Part shown: one piece after another, positions 11,322 through 23,682 of the stretch
Position numbering within the stretch: position 1 is the stretch's first letter
Layout: each line of letters opens with the position of its first letter
Source of the DNA: Simmondsia chinensis
Taxonomy: Eukaryota; Streptophyta; Magnoliopsida; Caryophyllales; Simmondsiaceae
Assembly (NCBI GenBank): GCA_018398585.1
Contig: JAGTTD010000001.1
Span: 14,572,501 to 14,636,500 of the forward strand
DNA: 64,000 nt
Reading direction: 5' to 3'
Position numbers and translations under genes: made by a program
Notes under the pieces: model-generated
Told to the model about the DNA's origin: nothing
What the model saw: the letters and a program-made list of their open reading frames with translations, nothing else
Database searches by the model: none

Positions 11322-12172
11322 TCATGATGGGACAACAAGAATTCGAGGTACCTGCTGAAAATTCTTGGAGAATTACAATTCCTTCACTGTCAGCAGTAAA
11401 TGAGTTGCTCAGATTGAGTGTGGTTGGTGTTATTATGGTTTTGGGAAGATGTAATAACTTGTTCGCATCAAGAAGCTTCCATATGGATAAGAATCGATTT
11501 GAAATCTGTAATATATGCAGCTATGAGTTGTCTTGGGTATACACTGCTGAATTCTTGAAGTCTGCAGCATATCATGTAGAATTTGAAAGCAATCAAGAGT
11601 TTGTTGGGCTTGGTCTGAGAAGGTTTAGTAAGTGGATGTTTAAGCAATACAAATTTTGGATAAGATCCAAGATGAAAGAGTTGCAGCTGCATTCTTATGG
11701 GATTTCAATGTGTTTTGTTACCATAATCAGGATATGGGGCTGTTTGAGCTGCATTTGGGAATGCCTACAAGCTAATTTTGATACTTGGTTCTCTTGGTTT
11801 GGGTTTGGAAGGCCTCCCGAGATGCTTAAGGACTTCATGTACAGTCGTATGGGTTTAATTACATTCAAACTCTATTCTGCAGCATTTTACTAGTAGAATT
11901 ACAGAATTGTTGTTGCGTTTTATGATTCTCTGCAGCAAGATAGAATTTTGAGCTGTATTAACTGCATCATGAGGTGTCATGGATGTGTTGTTGATGTTGG
12001 GACTGTTTGGTTTGATCAATGTAGACCTTCTGAAGAGTACTATGCATTCAAACGCAACATCGTGTCGAAACCAGGGTCATGTATCTGCTGCATTTCAGAG
12101 TCAGACATCATTGGCTCGTTTCAGCTGCAACAAATTTCAGCAAGTCCAATTGCAATACAATTCAGTTCATGA
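11318..12172 (+). pseudogene. Unrecognised decayed reading frame, part 3
   Basis: After a frame change at about 11320, another frame is open for 191 codons to 11893. Two adjacent stops follow, then the frame is open to 12172. It has aromatic-rich segments (KWMFKQYKFWIRSK, TWFSWFGFGRPPE) and a Cys-rich segment (SCINCIMRCHGC, about 11950-11990). The GRPPE motif echoes the VRPPE of part 1 and the LGRPPD of element 2 (about 41870). No enzymatic motif is visible. Confidence 0.5.
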
Positions 12173-12233
12173 TCTGCATTAAATGTGTTCATAGGCTTCA
12201 ACTCTCTTTCATTCTTGAGGACAAGAATGTTTT

Positions 12234-12247
12234 CAAGGGGAAGGGAA
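12234..12247 (+). promoter_or_regulatory. Polypurine tract of element 1
   Basis: aaggggaagggaa lies directly before the 3' LTR. The preceding ttcttgaggacaagaatg is also seen before the PPT of element 2, a layout familiar from some Gypsy elements. Confidence 0.85.
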
Positions 12248-12787
12248 TGTTATGATCCGAGCTCGATGAAGTCTAGGGGGCTGCTGTAGCTGCTGCATTG
12301 ATCTATTATTGCTGTTATATTGGTGTTGTTGCTATGTTGGAGGTTGTTTAGTTGATTGAGTTGTATTAGCTAGTTGATATTGTAACTAGAATAAGTCTTG
12401 ATGTAATTAGTAGCTTAAGCTTTAGTTAAGTCATGTAATAAGTGAAGTAGTTGCTAGTAGTTTGGGTGGTCAAGGCCGTTAGGTTAGTTAAGTCAAATGT
12501 GGCGGCTCACTTAAGAGGCACTTAAGTCCTTGTGTCTAGGATCATTGTATCTCTAGATATTTTTAGTGTTAGCCATCATAAGAGAAAGTAGTATAAACAT
12601 GTAGAGCTTCTCTTAAAGACCTCATAACAACTTTGATGAATGAAATTGAAATCATTTGATATCTCTTTCTCGACTTCTCATCTCCTTTCCCTTCTTATCT
12701 CATCTAAACTCTAAATTCTCTTCTCATCTCATACTCTCATTATCCCAACCAAGATTAAGGTTCAAGAGCAATCTTTGAATATTAACA
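12248..12787 (+). repeat. 3' LTR of non-autonomous element 1
   Basis: 540 bp, pairs with 7451-7990 with about 24 substitutions and no large indel. It is followed by the duplicated taatg and then by hAT sequence. Confidence 0.93.
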
Positions 12788-12792
12788 TAATG

Positions 12793-13073
12793 CTCATAAT
12801 TTTGTTTTCAATCCCCCACTCACGGCATGCAGCCACAATGGTACTAGTGATTACACGGGCACCGTGGGGATATTTGAATAGAAAAAAAATGAATAATTCT
12901 TTTTTACATTATGTATGACGAATCAACCCAATGTGTAGTTATGCACATGTAGGGTATGTCGAATTTGTCTTTCATGTGTCAGACGTAACGACATCATGCT
13001 CATGTCATCTTAAAATTTTCTTTTAGCTCGTTTTTCATTATTGTAAATTCTTTAAATGCGTTACGCTTCAGAG
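12793..13073 (-). pseudogene. hAT transposase remnant, middle segment
   Basis: The minus strand reads VSGGLKTKL/REWGIENKI at about 12800-12830, just upstream of the CDNATNN block at 7440. It also has a HMPYVHNYTLG-like stretch near 12930 in the region where hAT proteins have a 'workshop' segment (TADLW.. to ..REWGI). The two pieces were adjacent before element 1 inserted. The right end at 13073 is where the Copia LTR begins. Several stops. Confidence 0.7.
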
Positions 13074-14305
13074 TGTTGGGAGGGACATTTTGAGCGACAG
13101 GGGTTAGTGTGTTTTTACAATAACGGATAAATGGCTTAAGTTTAGAGTGCATTAAGATTTATTTAGTGGATTTAAGTCTCATTAAATGGTAATTAAATTT
13201 TATCGTGAGACGGTAATTAATTTAACCCATTTGGAGCTAGATTTAAATTTTCGCTCAGGTCCTTTCGCACAACTCTATTTTTATTGTCATCGAAAAAATA
13301 ATAAAGAATTCACGAGATGAATTATTTATTAATGAGATTAGTAAATTTAAATTTGCCAAATATTATTCATGAGATAAATCAAAGTTAAAAATTATAAAAT
13401 AAAATAATTTTTAAAATTAAAAATTAGGAATTTTTACACGTGAGAAACAAAACAAAATAAAAAAAAGGAGACGAAAAATTGCAAAATACAGTGGCAAACA
13501 TGTCGCACGCACTGGACCAACCGGAGCGCGACCTGAGAGGAGGTCCGCACCTTCGGTTGCAGACCAATCGAAGTGTGCCACGTGGCACTCTCTAGCGCAA
13601 CCCCATGGAGTGATTCCCGCCTTCGGGCATGGATTAATCTGCGTGCGATACATGGCATGCGTTTTTAATTTGAAAGGCACGCGATTTGTTTTGTATTTCA
13701 ATGTGACTTTTGACTGTTGTTTAACTTTGAACGCCACATTTTGTTTTGTAACTGCGCGTCCCACATCGACTAAATTGGATTTTTTCGCTCCGGTGTCCTA
13801 CTCTGGATAGAGTACCGATTTCGTGGTTTGGCATCCAATCAATTCAAAATTAAAAGATTTCTAAAAGTGCTGACTTTCGGAGATCTAATTGGAGATAAAA
13901 ATTTCATTTTAAAAATTTCTTTCCTCAGTTTAATATTTTTCGGAGTCTGCTCTCTAGGCGTTTCGAAGTTATTGTGTTGAAGGCTTTTGGTTCTTTCTTG
14001 GTGTTCTTTAACATTCTGGTATTTTTTATTATTGGAGCAATTCCAGGCATTTTTCTTTCCTTTTCTTCTCAATTTTTCGCCTTTCTATTTATTTACTACA
14101 ATTCTTATTACGCTAGTTTTTATATTCATGTCATTATTATGAAAGTATTAGAGTAAAGGCCTGTACATTTAAATTAGAAATTTAAATTTGTATATTTAAA
14201 ATTTGAAATTTCAAATCAACCTCAGGTTTAAAATTAGTAATTTTAATACTTTCTGCTGCTTTAACTTTATTGAATTAGTAAAATTTTTTGAAATTCTTTC
14301 CAACA
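13074..14305 (+). repeat. 5' LTR of the Copia element, with a large internal deletion
   Basis: It starts tgttgggaggga, comparable to tgttaggaatag at 34711, then jumps to sequence matching about 35730 onward. From there it runs collinear with the 3' LTR to ttctttccaaca. Roughly 1 kb of the LTR's 5' half is missing. Confidence 0.75.
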
Positions 14306-14322
14306 ATTAGTATTAGAGACAG
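14306..14322 (+). promoter_or_regulatory. Decayed primer binding site
   Basis: attagtattagagacag follows the LTR end and resembles attggtatcagagc with several changes. Confidence 0.6.
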
Positions 14323-14569
14323 CCTCTGATTACGTTCATAATATAAATAAACAAGTATAATAAGATCAAAGTAAATAGACTTGCAATTTAATAAAATAGG
14401 GATTTTAATAAGAAGGAAAGATCGTCTACGGTAATGGTTTAAATTGTTTAAATTGTTAATGAAAATATAGTTAATTCAGATTTGTCAATGTAGATTAATA
14501 AAAATTAACATTCAATTTTTTTTTTATGATGAGATTGTGTGTTCTTAATCATGATTTGCAAAATCAGAT
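14323..14569 (+). other. Copia leader fragment
   Basis: AT-rich sequence between the PBS and the Athila array, with no ORF. The leader resumes at 28513 and the gag start follows at 28619. Confidence 0.5.
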
Positions 14570-14738
14570 AAACTAATCTAATTAAAATTAGCATTCAGAT
14601 TTGTATTTTTATTTTTTTATTTTTTTAAAGAAAGAGACAATAACAATTAAAAAACAATCAAAGAAAACTAAAAACCAAAGAAAATTACAAAAATAAAATC
14701 ACAAACATTGCCTAGTCCCTGACAATGGCGCCAAATCT
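14570..14738 (-). repeat. Stub of a third Athila internal domain (PBS and leader)
   Basis: tggcgccattgtcagggactaggc (reverse strand, about 14712-14735) follows the end of LTR A. The next ~130 bases match the leaders at 20680-20790 and 26800-26900 (caaagaaagagacaataacaattaaaa on the plus strand). The match stops near 14570-14600 in a T-rich stretch, where Copia leader begins. So LTR A acts as an LTR for a third, now truncated, unit. Confidence 0.8.
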
Positions 14739-16243
14739 TGATGTGTGTTTTTACCGTCTATCAAAATTTAATATAAAACCCTATCTACTAAGCACAACTA
14801 AATTATAGTATAGAGCGAGAGGGCGTCGAACCACTGGGACTAAGAGTGCGTGAAATTATTCCATAACCTAAATTGATTTAAATAGAATTCAGAGATTTTT
14901 GTATTGATTAATATAAAGAAACAAAAATTAAACTAAGGCAATCTACTTCTACTCTCAAAGGTGTATTAAATTGGAACCTATGGTTTCGAATCTATCATTA
15001 GCCGATTATTTTTGCGTTAACTTTTAACTTGGGGTTATTAATTGTCACATGGGTAGTGGTTTAGGCTAAAGGCTTCAACCTACTAAGGAGATGTTATTAG
15101 TATCACGTATTGACCCTATCTAACTAAAGCATAAGGAAAATAGGCTCAACCTAACGTATTGTTAATTATTACGTATTAACCCTATCTAACTAAAGCATAG
15201 GGAAGATAGGCTTTAATTAACAATTCGGTTAATACTATTATTTGATTAATTAATCCTAAGGCTACAAGCACAAAGAATTAATTTATAAATATCAATCTCA
15301 ACAATTAAAGGTTACAAACTCAATAATCATATTAATTGAATAAACAACTAAAGCACATTACTTTGTAGTATTTATCATAATCAAGCAATTTAGGTAACAA
15401 ATAAACTATCCCGGAATTAAAAGTAATACAAAAGTAAAAGGACTAAGACTTCATCCAACCCCATAGAGCAAGTTAGCTCTCCATCAAGGATGATCCGGTG
15501 AAGGAGGAGACGAACGAACTCATGTCGGTCTTCAAGCTAATTTCGCTCTCGTTCCAATTTAAATAAAAAAAGAGAATAAGAAATTAAGAGGAGAGAGAAA
15601 GAGAAAAAAAGAGAGTTGTGCGGTGGTCCAGCACAGAAAACAGAGATCCCCCCCCCCCCCCCCCCCCCCCCCCACAAAAAAAAAAAAAAAAAGAACAAAA
15701 AACCCTCTTTTAGATTATGCTACTCCGAAACCGTAAGTCGGACATGACGCGCTGGGCCGGAGGTTGATGATGTCAGCGAAGTTGGGCCTGTGCTGCACTG
15801 AGAACTGGTTTTGAAGTGCTGGGGCTGGTGTCGGTGGCTGCAGACTAGACGCAGGTGAGAGATGGGCTGCGGGTGTTGGGCCTGAGCGTGAGAAGGTGAT
15901 GGTCTGGGCCAAAACAGGACGCAAGAGGCGGGCTATGTGTGTTGGTGGTTGACGGGCCGGAGGATGTCGGTGTGGGTTGGAAGTTGAAGATGATGTTGGG
16001 TGTTGGAGATGATGGGTTGGGTCGGGCCGAGCTTATACGTTCTTGTCCCCAATCTCAATTGACTTGATTTAATTATTTACACATCGAATTTGTCTTATTT
16101 GCACCACAATTTGATAATTTTCAGAACTTTAATTTCAAACATGTTAAACCTAAAAATTGCCATAGTGAGTATAAAACTACAATTAAACATGTGCAAAATA
16201 ATTAAAATAACAATTAAAAGATGCATAAATATGAGACGCATCA
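14739..16243 (-). repeat. Athila LTR A
   Basis: 1505 bp, collinear with LTR B and C. It carries two copies of a ~68-bp internal repeat (cgtattgaccctatctaact..aaagcat) at about 15100-15230, while B and C carry three. A 26-base C tract lies at 15648-15673. Confidence 0.88.
15648..15673 (+). repeat. Poly(C) tract, 26 bases
   Basis: Uninterrupted C26 followed by acaaaa and a long A run. LTR B has only seven C at the same place. Confidence 0.95.
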
Positions 16244-17574
16244 ACACCCCCACACTTAGCCTTTGCTAGTCCTCGAGCAGAGCATATGATTAAACATAAA
16301 GACTACAGCGACCACTACTCCAACTATCCTAACCCTTACCAAGTTTTTCGAGATTAACACCTATATTATAATTTAAGACAAGATTAAATTATCTAGAGCA
16401 TTCTCCAATTCCATGAGCTTAAAAGATTAAACTTCAGAACTCGTCGTAGAATTTTATTAGCCCTGTATCAACTAATAGGAACTACTCAAGCAATTTAAGC
16501 ACACAAGTGAAAGTGAATAGGATTTTATGTCACAGAATTTCCTCGAATTCTCACTTCCAACCAAATATATAAAGGTTTTGTACACCCACACCATTGAATC
16601 ACCTAAACACATGCCTGTACATAGAGATATTCTAAGTGGCATATGAGTGACAACTTTATAGCATTTTGACCTCGATATAGCACCAGAGAAGAACAACTTT
16701 GTCATGAATGTACTTCAATTTTCACTTTATTCTTTTTCTTTTTCTTTATTTTATTTCTTTTTTTTTTCTTTGGAAGAAACTTTTTCTTCTTACTTTTCAT
16801 TTTTTTTCTTCTTTTTTTTTTTTCCCTTCGTTTCCTCTTCTTTTGATGTCCAATTTTTGGACTTTCCCATAACAAGTACCTCAACTTTACAATTGACATT
16901 GACCAACAAGTACTTTACATCGTATCAAGAGGTGAGGATTAGGATAATCTAATAGGGCAAGCTTGTAAAACTCAAGATATATAGGGTTGTTTACTCAAAT
17001 TTTTCAGATTTTCCAAAACATGAAAGTCCTGTGATTAGTGAATATGTGAGCGGCATGAGTAGAACCCAGTAATATCAACAATAATCAGCGGTACTCATTA
17101 ACAAGTATGAAGTAGAATCATTTAACTTCATGGAATTAAGAGAACAAAATGAACAACTAATTCCACTATCATCATAACATATGAGTCGATAAAGGAAAAC
17201 TTGGTTAAATGGTTATAATGCACGCTCAAAATGCACAAAAGATGCCAAAATTTTAAAAATTTGACCAAAAAATGAGCACATGCAAATGGGCCTCACCTCC
17301 ACACCTAAATCATGCATTGTCCTCAATGCGACAACATAAAGTATTAAAGCACAAGAGATAGGTGAGATGGAGCGATATAACCTGACAAGGCGATGCGAAC
17401 ATGTATATATGACTCCTTCAACATGGGACAAGAACCTGAAAAGAGATAAAACAAGTCTCCCAGAAACTAATTAGTTCAAAAACTAAACTAACATAAGAAT
17501 TAACAAAACCTAGGCTGCCTCCTAGGAGCGCTAAGTTTTACCCCTTCAGCCGGGCGCATTTGGACCAGCGAAGA
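16244..17574 (-). other. Athila unit X: 3' non-coding region with PPT
   Basis: acacccccacactt (16244-16257) is the polypurine tract on the minus strand. On the minus strand this 1.3 kb also contains gcgctcctaggaggcagcctagg (about 17510-17535) and cattgaggacaatgcatgatttaggtgtgg (about 17297-17327), two landmarks typical of the region after pol in Athila/Tat elements. A T/C-rich low-complexity stretch lies at 16720-16850. No env-like ORF is visible; the short ORFs here are not supported. Confidence 0.7.
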
Positions 17575-18799
17575 TCAAGTCATGGCATCAACCAAAGGAG
17601 CAACTTCACTGAGCTCACCTAAAACAAGATCTGCAGCACAATCAGAAGTGTCACACATGATTTTGGAAGGGAAAGAGAAGTCGGGTGGGTGCCTAACGGG
17701 AGCAGCAAAGAGTGTAGATCGAAGCTTGTGAACAGCTTCCAACCAAGACTCATCGAGCTCAACTAATATGTCCTTAGATAGCACACTAATCAATGGTCTA
17801 GTCAACTTCCCACGGTCCTTAAGGAATCCCTTATAGAAACTCGCCAGACCTAGAGAGGCTCTAACTTGCTTCACATTTGAGAGAGGGGGCGAGTTCACAT
17901 TCCAATCTATCATAGCTCTCTCAACCTCAATACCCTCTTATACAACCTATGGCCTAGTATAATTTCCTCCTGAAACATAGCATCGTGATTCTTCTTCAAA
18001 CCCAAGACTTCTTTTATGTTCGGGTTCAACCTTCGTTGCACCTCTCTAAGAGGTTTTGCATTTTCATCAAGAAGATTGCTAACTAGGGTAGAGGGGAGTG
18101 TTTGGTCCACCAAATCTTTGGCAATATCCACACAAAAACACTCTGACTCATCCTCACTAGTGAGTGACAAAGAAGCCTTAAAAATGTTTAACCTAATAGT
18201 CATATTTGCAAAACTAACATCCATGACCCAAGATCCACAATTAATTATGGCATTGGCGTCGCTACAAAAGGCCGACCTAGAATGACAGGGATATGGTTTT
18301 TCAGATGACTAGAAGGTTCCATATCAAGCACAAGAAAATCAGCAGGAAACATGGCTTTGTCTACCTCCACTAGCACTTTAATCAGCTCACCACGGGGGAT
18401 CCTAGTTGATCTATCCGCTAACTGCAAGGTCACCGTGGTGGGTTGTAGCTCTCCTAGACCTAACTTTTCATAAAATGAGTAAGGAATAATGTTGACACTC
18501 GCTCCTAAGTCCAGTAAAGCTTTATCGATCGGGTAGTCTTTAAGTGAACAAGAGATAGTGGGGACACCAGCGTCCTTGTACTTAATTGGAGTGTCACACT
18601 TCAGAATAGAGCTCACATGCCCGGCTAAAAACACTTTTTCATGTAGATGTGCTCTAGATCGCCTCTTTTGATTCAATAGATCTTTAATGAACTTCGCATA
18701 GGCCGGGATCTGTTTAATCGCATCGAGAAGGGGAATGTTAATCTTTACTTGCCTAAATGTCTTCCCACTTCTTGTCCTTCCCATTTGGATGTAGTGCAA
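17575..18799 (-). pseudogene. Athila unit X: protease and fused RT/RNase H remnant
   Basis: The minus strand from 18799 shows a TRSGKTFRQVKINIPLLDAIKQIPAYAKF-like pol start, then the protease region with DKALLDLGASVNIIPYS and LQLADRSTRIPRGE, VDFLVLDME-like and VILGRPF blocks. A one-base deletion in the GRPFVAT codons (about 18250) shifts the frame. The next segment ends IKEVLGLKKNHDAMFQEEIILGHRL, which jumps from just before RT to the RT C-terminus (EEIILGHRLxxxGIEVxxA). It then reads FYKGFLKDRGKLTRPL and KIMCDTSDCAADLVLG (start of RNase H). RT palm with YxDD, most of RNase H and all integrase are absent. Non-autonomous. Confidence 0.88.
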
Positions 18800-20285
18800 C
18801 TAAAGCCTGGGGAAAGGGTACTCTAAGCACATATGAGGAAGGAAGATCAGAGGTCTTAGGAGTTGGAGAAGGGTGCATGACCTCATCGGTCTCCTTCTCT
18901 CTTTCCTCGCTCTTTTCTTCTCCCCCGCCACTTATGGTTACTCCACTCTCAGCACTCACCCCATCGTTAACCTCCTTCCCACTTCTTAACATTATAATAG
19001 ACTTTGCTTGTTCTTGATGGGGAGGATAATTGTCTTGCCTCGCACAGTTCATAGGGTTCTCTATGGTTTGGCTAGGGAGTCTTCCCTCATCTCTCCCGCT
19101 CAAAGTATTTGCTAGTTGACCTATTTGGGTTTCTAGCTTTGAAATCGATTGTGTATGGGAGTGGAGGAGTTGGGAATTAGAATCCCAACCTTTCAGCGCA
19201 CTCAAAACCTTCTCTTTAATATTTGAATTAGAGCTCAAATTAGGAGGTTGAGAGTAGTTGGAAGCATACCCTTGCGGTTGAAAACCGAGAGGTCGGGGCA
19301 TACCAGATTGTTGAGGTCAGGGGTTCGGTTGTTGTGGCATAAACTGTCCTTCTCCTCCTTGCCTCCCGGAGAAGTTTGGATTGTTTCTCCAGCTTGGATT
19401 ATATGTGTTCGAGTATGGATCGTTCCTTGAGAATCCTTGGGCTGCATTAACCTGTTCCTCCCACCACTCAACAATAGGTGAAGCAGATGGGCAATCAAGC
19501 ATAGAATGAGAGACACTAGAACATAAAGAACAAGCACTATGCATGTTTTGTATACTAGACACATTAGGTGCAGGAGGGGAAGTCAATGTCATCTTAAATA
19601 AGGAAGTAAGCTGCTCCACAGAAGAGGCAAGAGAGTCTACCTTCTTATCTAAGATAGAGGTATGGGCAACTTCATATACTCCTTCTCTATTTAATCTAGA
19701 AGCATTCAAACGTGCATGTGTGGCATTTTGTTTTGAATTCTCATTCAAATGTTCAAACAGTTCCCACGCCTCATCCTCATTCTTCATGAGGAACTGACCA
19801 CCGCGTGAGGCATCAACAGTTTGTTGACCCTTTTCATTTAACCCATAATAGAAACTTTGGACTAGTTTCCATTTAGGGATAGCTCGATGTGGACAAGCTC
19901 GTAAGAGTTTCCTAAACCTATACCAACTCTCGTGAAACTCCTCAGTAGAGAGTTGGGCGAAGGTGTTAATGGCTCTCCTAGCAGTGTTAGTCTTACTAAT
20001 GTGATAGAATTTCTTAAGAAATTATTGTTGTATTTGAGTCCAAGTACTAATCGTCCCACTAGGTAAGGTGCCTAACAAATACTTAGCCTTTTCCTTTAAA
20101 GAGAAAGGAAAGAGGTGAAGTAAGATGGCGTCATCACTAACGTTAGGAATCCCGAAGCTTGAGCAAACCTCCATGAAACTGTCCAAGTGTGCGTACGGGT
20201 TCTCACTACCTAAGCCATGGAACGAAGGAATATGGTATGTGGCTTAAGCTCAAACCGATGGGCTACCGGTGGCAATCTAATGCAC
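18753..20285 (-). pseudogene. Athila unit X: gag
   Basis: The minus-strand gag is split into several frames. It shows HLFPFSLKEKAK-type and WxxxxxEFLxKFYPxxKT blocks near 20030-20110, a CPHRAIPKWKLVQSFYYGLN block (about 19850-19890), DEAWELFEHLNEN (19740-19780), and a canonical CCHC knuckle CSLCSSVSHSMLDC (about 19485-19530). A linker follows with LSSNSN, ETQIGQLA and LRSGKEV to 18753. Unit Y carries the same protein in a better state. Frameshifts near 19800-20060 and 19310 and a stop at the gag-linker join make X inactive. Confidence 0.85.
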
Positions 20286-20794
20286 TAAGGTGAGGTGTAT
20301 GTGGTTGGAGTAAAATACTCCATAAGTGGACGTGGTTGTTGCTCATCAGCCATTGCTGTTTGTGCTCAGTGTTGGGCTCTAAAGTCTCTTAAGGTCCTTT
20401 TAATTTTAGGGTCGAATCTAGTACGGTCAAGAGACAAAGAGCGGCGACCGTGCATGAAATAACAATCACAAGAAGCAAATAAAACTAAAAACAAAAACTA
20501 GCAAAACAAACAAAACAAACACTTACAAAGAAAAACAAAAGAAAAACAAATAATAAACTATCCTAAAATCAACCTATGCACGAAAATCACAAGATCAATA
20601 ATGCCTTAAAAAATAAAAAAAATTAGAAAAATAAATAACCTTCTAAAGAAAAGGAAAGAAATTTTTTTTTTGTATTTTTTATATTTTTATTTTTTCAAAG
20701 AAAGAGACAATAACAATTAAAAACAATCAAAGAAACTTAAAAACCAAATAAAATCACGAACGTTACCAAGTCTCTGGCAAAGACGCCAAACTCT
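20286..20794 (-). other. Athila unit X: leader and PBS
   Basis: The minus strand from LTR B holds tggcgtctttgccagagact at about 20767-20787 as PBS, then an A/T-rich leader with repeated aaaacaaa-like runs (20460-20690). No ORF. Confidence 0.7.
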
Positions 20795-22354
20795 TGATGT
20801 GTTTTTTTTTTACGTCTATCAAAATTCAATATAAAATCCTATCTACTAAACACATCTAAATTATAGTATAAAGCGAGAGGGTGTCGAACCACAGGGACTA
20901 AGAGTGCATGAAATTATTCTATAACCTAAATCGATGTAAATAGAATTGAGAGATTTTTGTATTGATTAATATAAAGAAACGAAAATTAAACTAAGGCAAT
21001 CTGCTTCTATGCTCAAAGGTGTATTAAATGAGAACCTAGGGTTTCGAATCCATCATTAGCTGATTATTTTTTCATTAACTTTTAACTGGGGGTTATTAAT
21101 TGTCACACAGGTAGTGGTTGAGGCTATAAGCTTCAACCTACTAAGGAGATGTTGTTAGTATCCCGTATTGACCCTATCTAACTAAAGTATAAGGAAAATA
21201 GGCTCAACCTAACGTATTGTTAATTATTACGTATTGACCCTATTTAACTAAAGCATGAGGAAAATAATCTCATCCTAACGTATTGTTAATTGTTACGTAT
21301 TGACCCTATCTAACTAAAGCATAGGAAAGATAGGCTTTAATTGACAATTCGGTTAATACAATTACTTGATTAATTAATCCTAAGGCTACAAGCACAAAGA
21401 ATTAATTTATAAATATCAATCTCAACAATTAAAGGTTATAAACTCAATAATCATATTAATTGAATAAACAACTAAAGCACATTACTTCATAGTATTTATC
21501 ATAATTAAGCAATTCATGTAACAAATAAATTATCTGGGAATTAAAAGTAATACAAAAGTAAAAGGACTAGACTTCATCTAACCCCATAGAGCAAGTTAAC
21601 TCTCCATCAAGGATGATCCGGTGAAGGAGGAGATGAACAAACTCATGTCAGTCTTCACGGTAATTTCTCTCTCTTTCCAATTTAACAAAAAAAAAAGAGA
21701 AAAAGAAATTAAGACGAGGGAGAAAGAGAGAAAAGAGAGTTGTGCGGTGGTCCAGCACAGAAAACAGAGATACCCCCCCAAAAAATAGAACAAAAAACCC
21801 CCTTTTAGATTATGCTACTCCGAAACCTTAAGTCGGAGCGGTGATGGGCCGGACATGACGCGCTGGGCTGTAGGTTGATGATGTCGGCGAAGTTGGGCCT
21901 GTGCTGCGCTGAGATCTGGTGTTGACGTGCTGGGGCTGGTGTCAGTGGCTGCAGACTAGACGCAGGTGAGAGATGGGCTGCAGGTGTTGGGCCTCAGTGT
22001 GAGAAGTTGATGGTTTGAGCCAGAACAGGACGCAAGAGGCGGGCTATGTGTGTTGGTGGTTGACGGGCCGGAGGATGTCTGTGCGGGTTGGAAGTTGAAG
22101 ATGATGTTGGGTGTTGGAGATGATGGGTTAGGTCAGGCCGAGCTTATACTTTCTTGTCCCCAATCTCAATTGACTTGATTTAATTATTTACACATCAAAT
22201 TTGTCTTATTTGCACCACAATTTGATAATTTTCAGAACTTTAATTTCAAACATGTTAAACATAAAAATTGCCATAGTGAGTATAAAAATGTAATTAAACA
22301 TGTGCAAAATAATTAAAATAACAATTAAAAGATGCATAAATATGAGACGCATCA
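20795..22354 (-). repeat. Athila LTR B, shared by units X and Y
   Basis: 1560 bp. It serves as 5' LTR of X and 3' LTR of Y: the PPT-like gtgtgggggtgt of Y abuts it at 22355-22367 and the PBS of X abuts it at 20794. Three copies of the ~68-bp internal repeat lie at about 21150-21345. Only C7 occurs at the site of the long C tracts of A and C. Confidence 0.9.
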
Positions 22355-23682
22355 ACACCCCCACACTTAGCCTTTGCTAGTCCTCGAGCAGTGCGTATGA
22401 TTTAACATAAAGACTACAGCGACCACTACTCCAACTATCCTAACCCTTACCAAGTTTTCCGAGATTAACACCTATATTATAATTTAAGACAAGATTAAAT
22501 TATCTAGAGCATTCTCCAATTCCATGAGCTCAGAAGATTAAACTTTAGAACTTGTCGTAGAATTTTATTAGCCCTGTATCAACTGATAGGAACTGCTCAA
22601 GCAATTTAAGCACACAACTGAAAGTGAATAGGATTTCATGTCACAGAATTTCCTCGAATTCTCACTTCCAACCAAATACATAAAGGTTTTGTACACCCAC
22701 ATCATTGAATCACCTAAACACATGCCTGTACATAGAGATATTCTAAGTGGCATATGAGTGACAACTTTATAGCATTTTGACCTCGATATAGCACCAGAGA
22801 AGAACAACTTTGTCATGAATGTACTTCAATTTTCACTTCATTCTTTTTCTTTTTCTTCATTTTATTTCTTTTTTTTTTCTTTGGAAGAAACTTTTTCTTC
22901 TTACTTTTCATTTTTTTTCTTCTTTTTTTTTTCCTTCGTTGCCTCTTCTTTTGATGTCCAATTTTTGGACTTTCTCATAACAAGTACCTCAACTTTACAA
23001 TTGACATTGATCAACAAGTACTTTACATCATATCAAGAGGTGAGGATTAGGATAATCTAATAGGGCAAGCTTGTAAAACTCAAGATATATAGGGTTGTTT
23101 ACTCAAATTTTTCAGATTTTCCGAAACATGAAAGTCCTGTGCTTAGAGAATATGTGAGCGGCATGAGTAGAACCCAGTAATATCCACAATAATCAACGGT
23201 ACTCATTAACAAGTATGAAGTAGAATCATTTAACTTCACGGAATTAAGAGAACAAAATAAACAACTAATTCCACTATCATCATAACATATGAGTCGATCA
23301 AGGAAAACTTGGTTAAATGGTTATAATGCACGCTCAAAATGCACAAAAGATGCCAAAATTTTAAAAATTTGACCAAAAAATGAGCACATGCAAATGGGCC
23401 TCACCTCCACACCTAAATCATGCATTGTCCTCAATGCGACAACATAAAGTATTAAAGCACAAGAGATAGGTGAGATGGAGCGATATAACCTGACAAGGCG
23501 GTGCGAACATGTATATATGACTCCTTCAACATGGGACAAGAACCTGAAAAGAGATAAAACAAGTCTCCCAGAAACTAATTAGTTCAAAAACTAAACTAAC
23601 ATAAGAATTAACAAAACCTAGGCTGCCTCCTAGGAGCGCTAAGTTTTACGCCTTCAGCCGGGCGCATTTGGACCAGCGAAGA
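22355..23682 (-). other. Athila unit Y: 3' non-coding region with PPT
   Basis: Nearly identical to 16244-17574, with the same PPT, the same ggaggcagcctagg and gaggacaatgcatga landmarks and the same T/C-rich stretch (about 22830-22935). No gene seen. Confidence 0.7.

Larger units (their letters stand above)
7451..12787 (+). mobile_element. Non-autonomous LTR retrotransposon 1, complete with TSD
   Basis: Two 540-bp LTRs (7451-7990 and 12248-12787) begin tgttatgatcc and end attaaca. They flank a PBS, a 4.26-kb internal domain and a polypurine tract. The 5-bp target duplication taatg is present at 7446-7450 and 12788-12792. The internal domain has no recognisable gag zinc knuckle, protease, RT, RNase H or integrase motif, so the element must have used another element's enzymes. 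I count about 24 LTR differences in 540 by eye, an old but not ancient insertion. Confidence 0.92.

Noticed and set aside
13417..13764. 115-codon minus ORF
   Set aside because: Lies within the Copia 5' LTR; the homologous part of the 3' LTR does not keep it.
16702..16952. Short Lys- or Phe/Ser-rich ORFs on both strands (also at 22815-23060)
   Set aside because: They translate a T/C-rich low-complexity stretch of the Athila 3' non-coding region.
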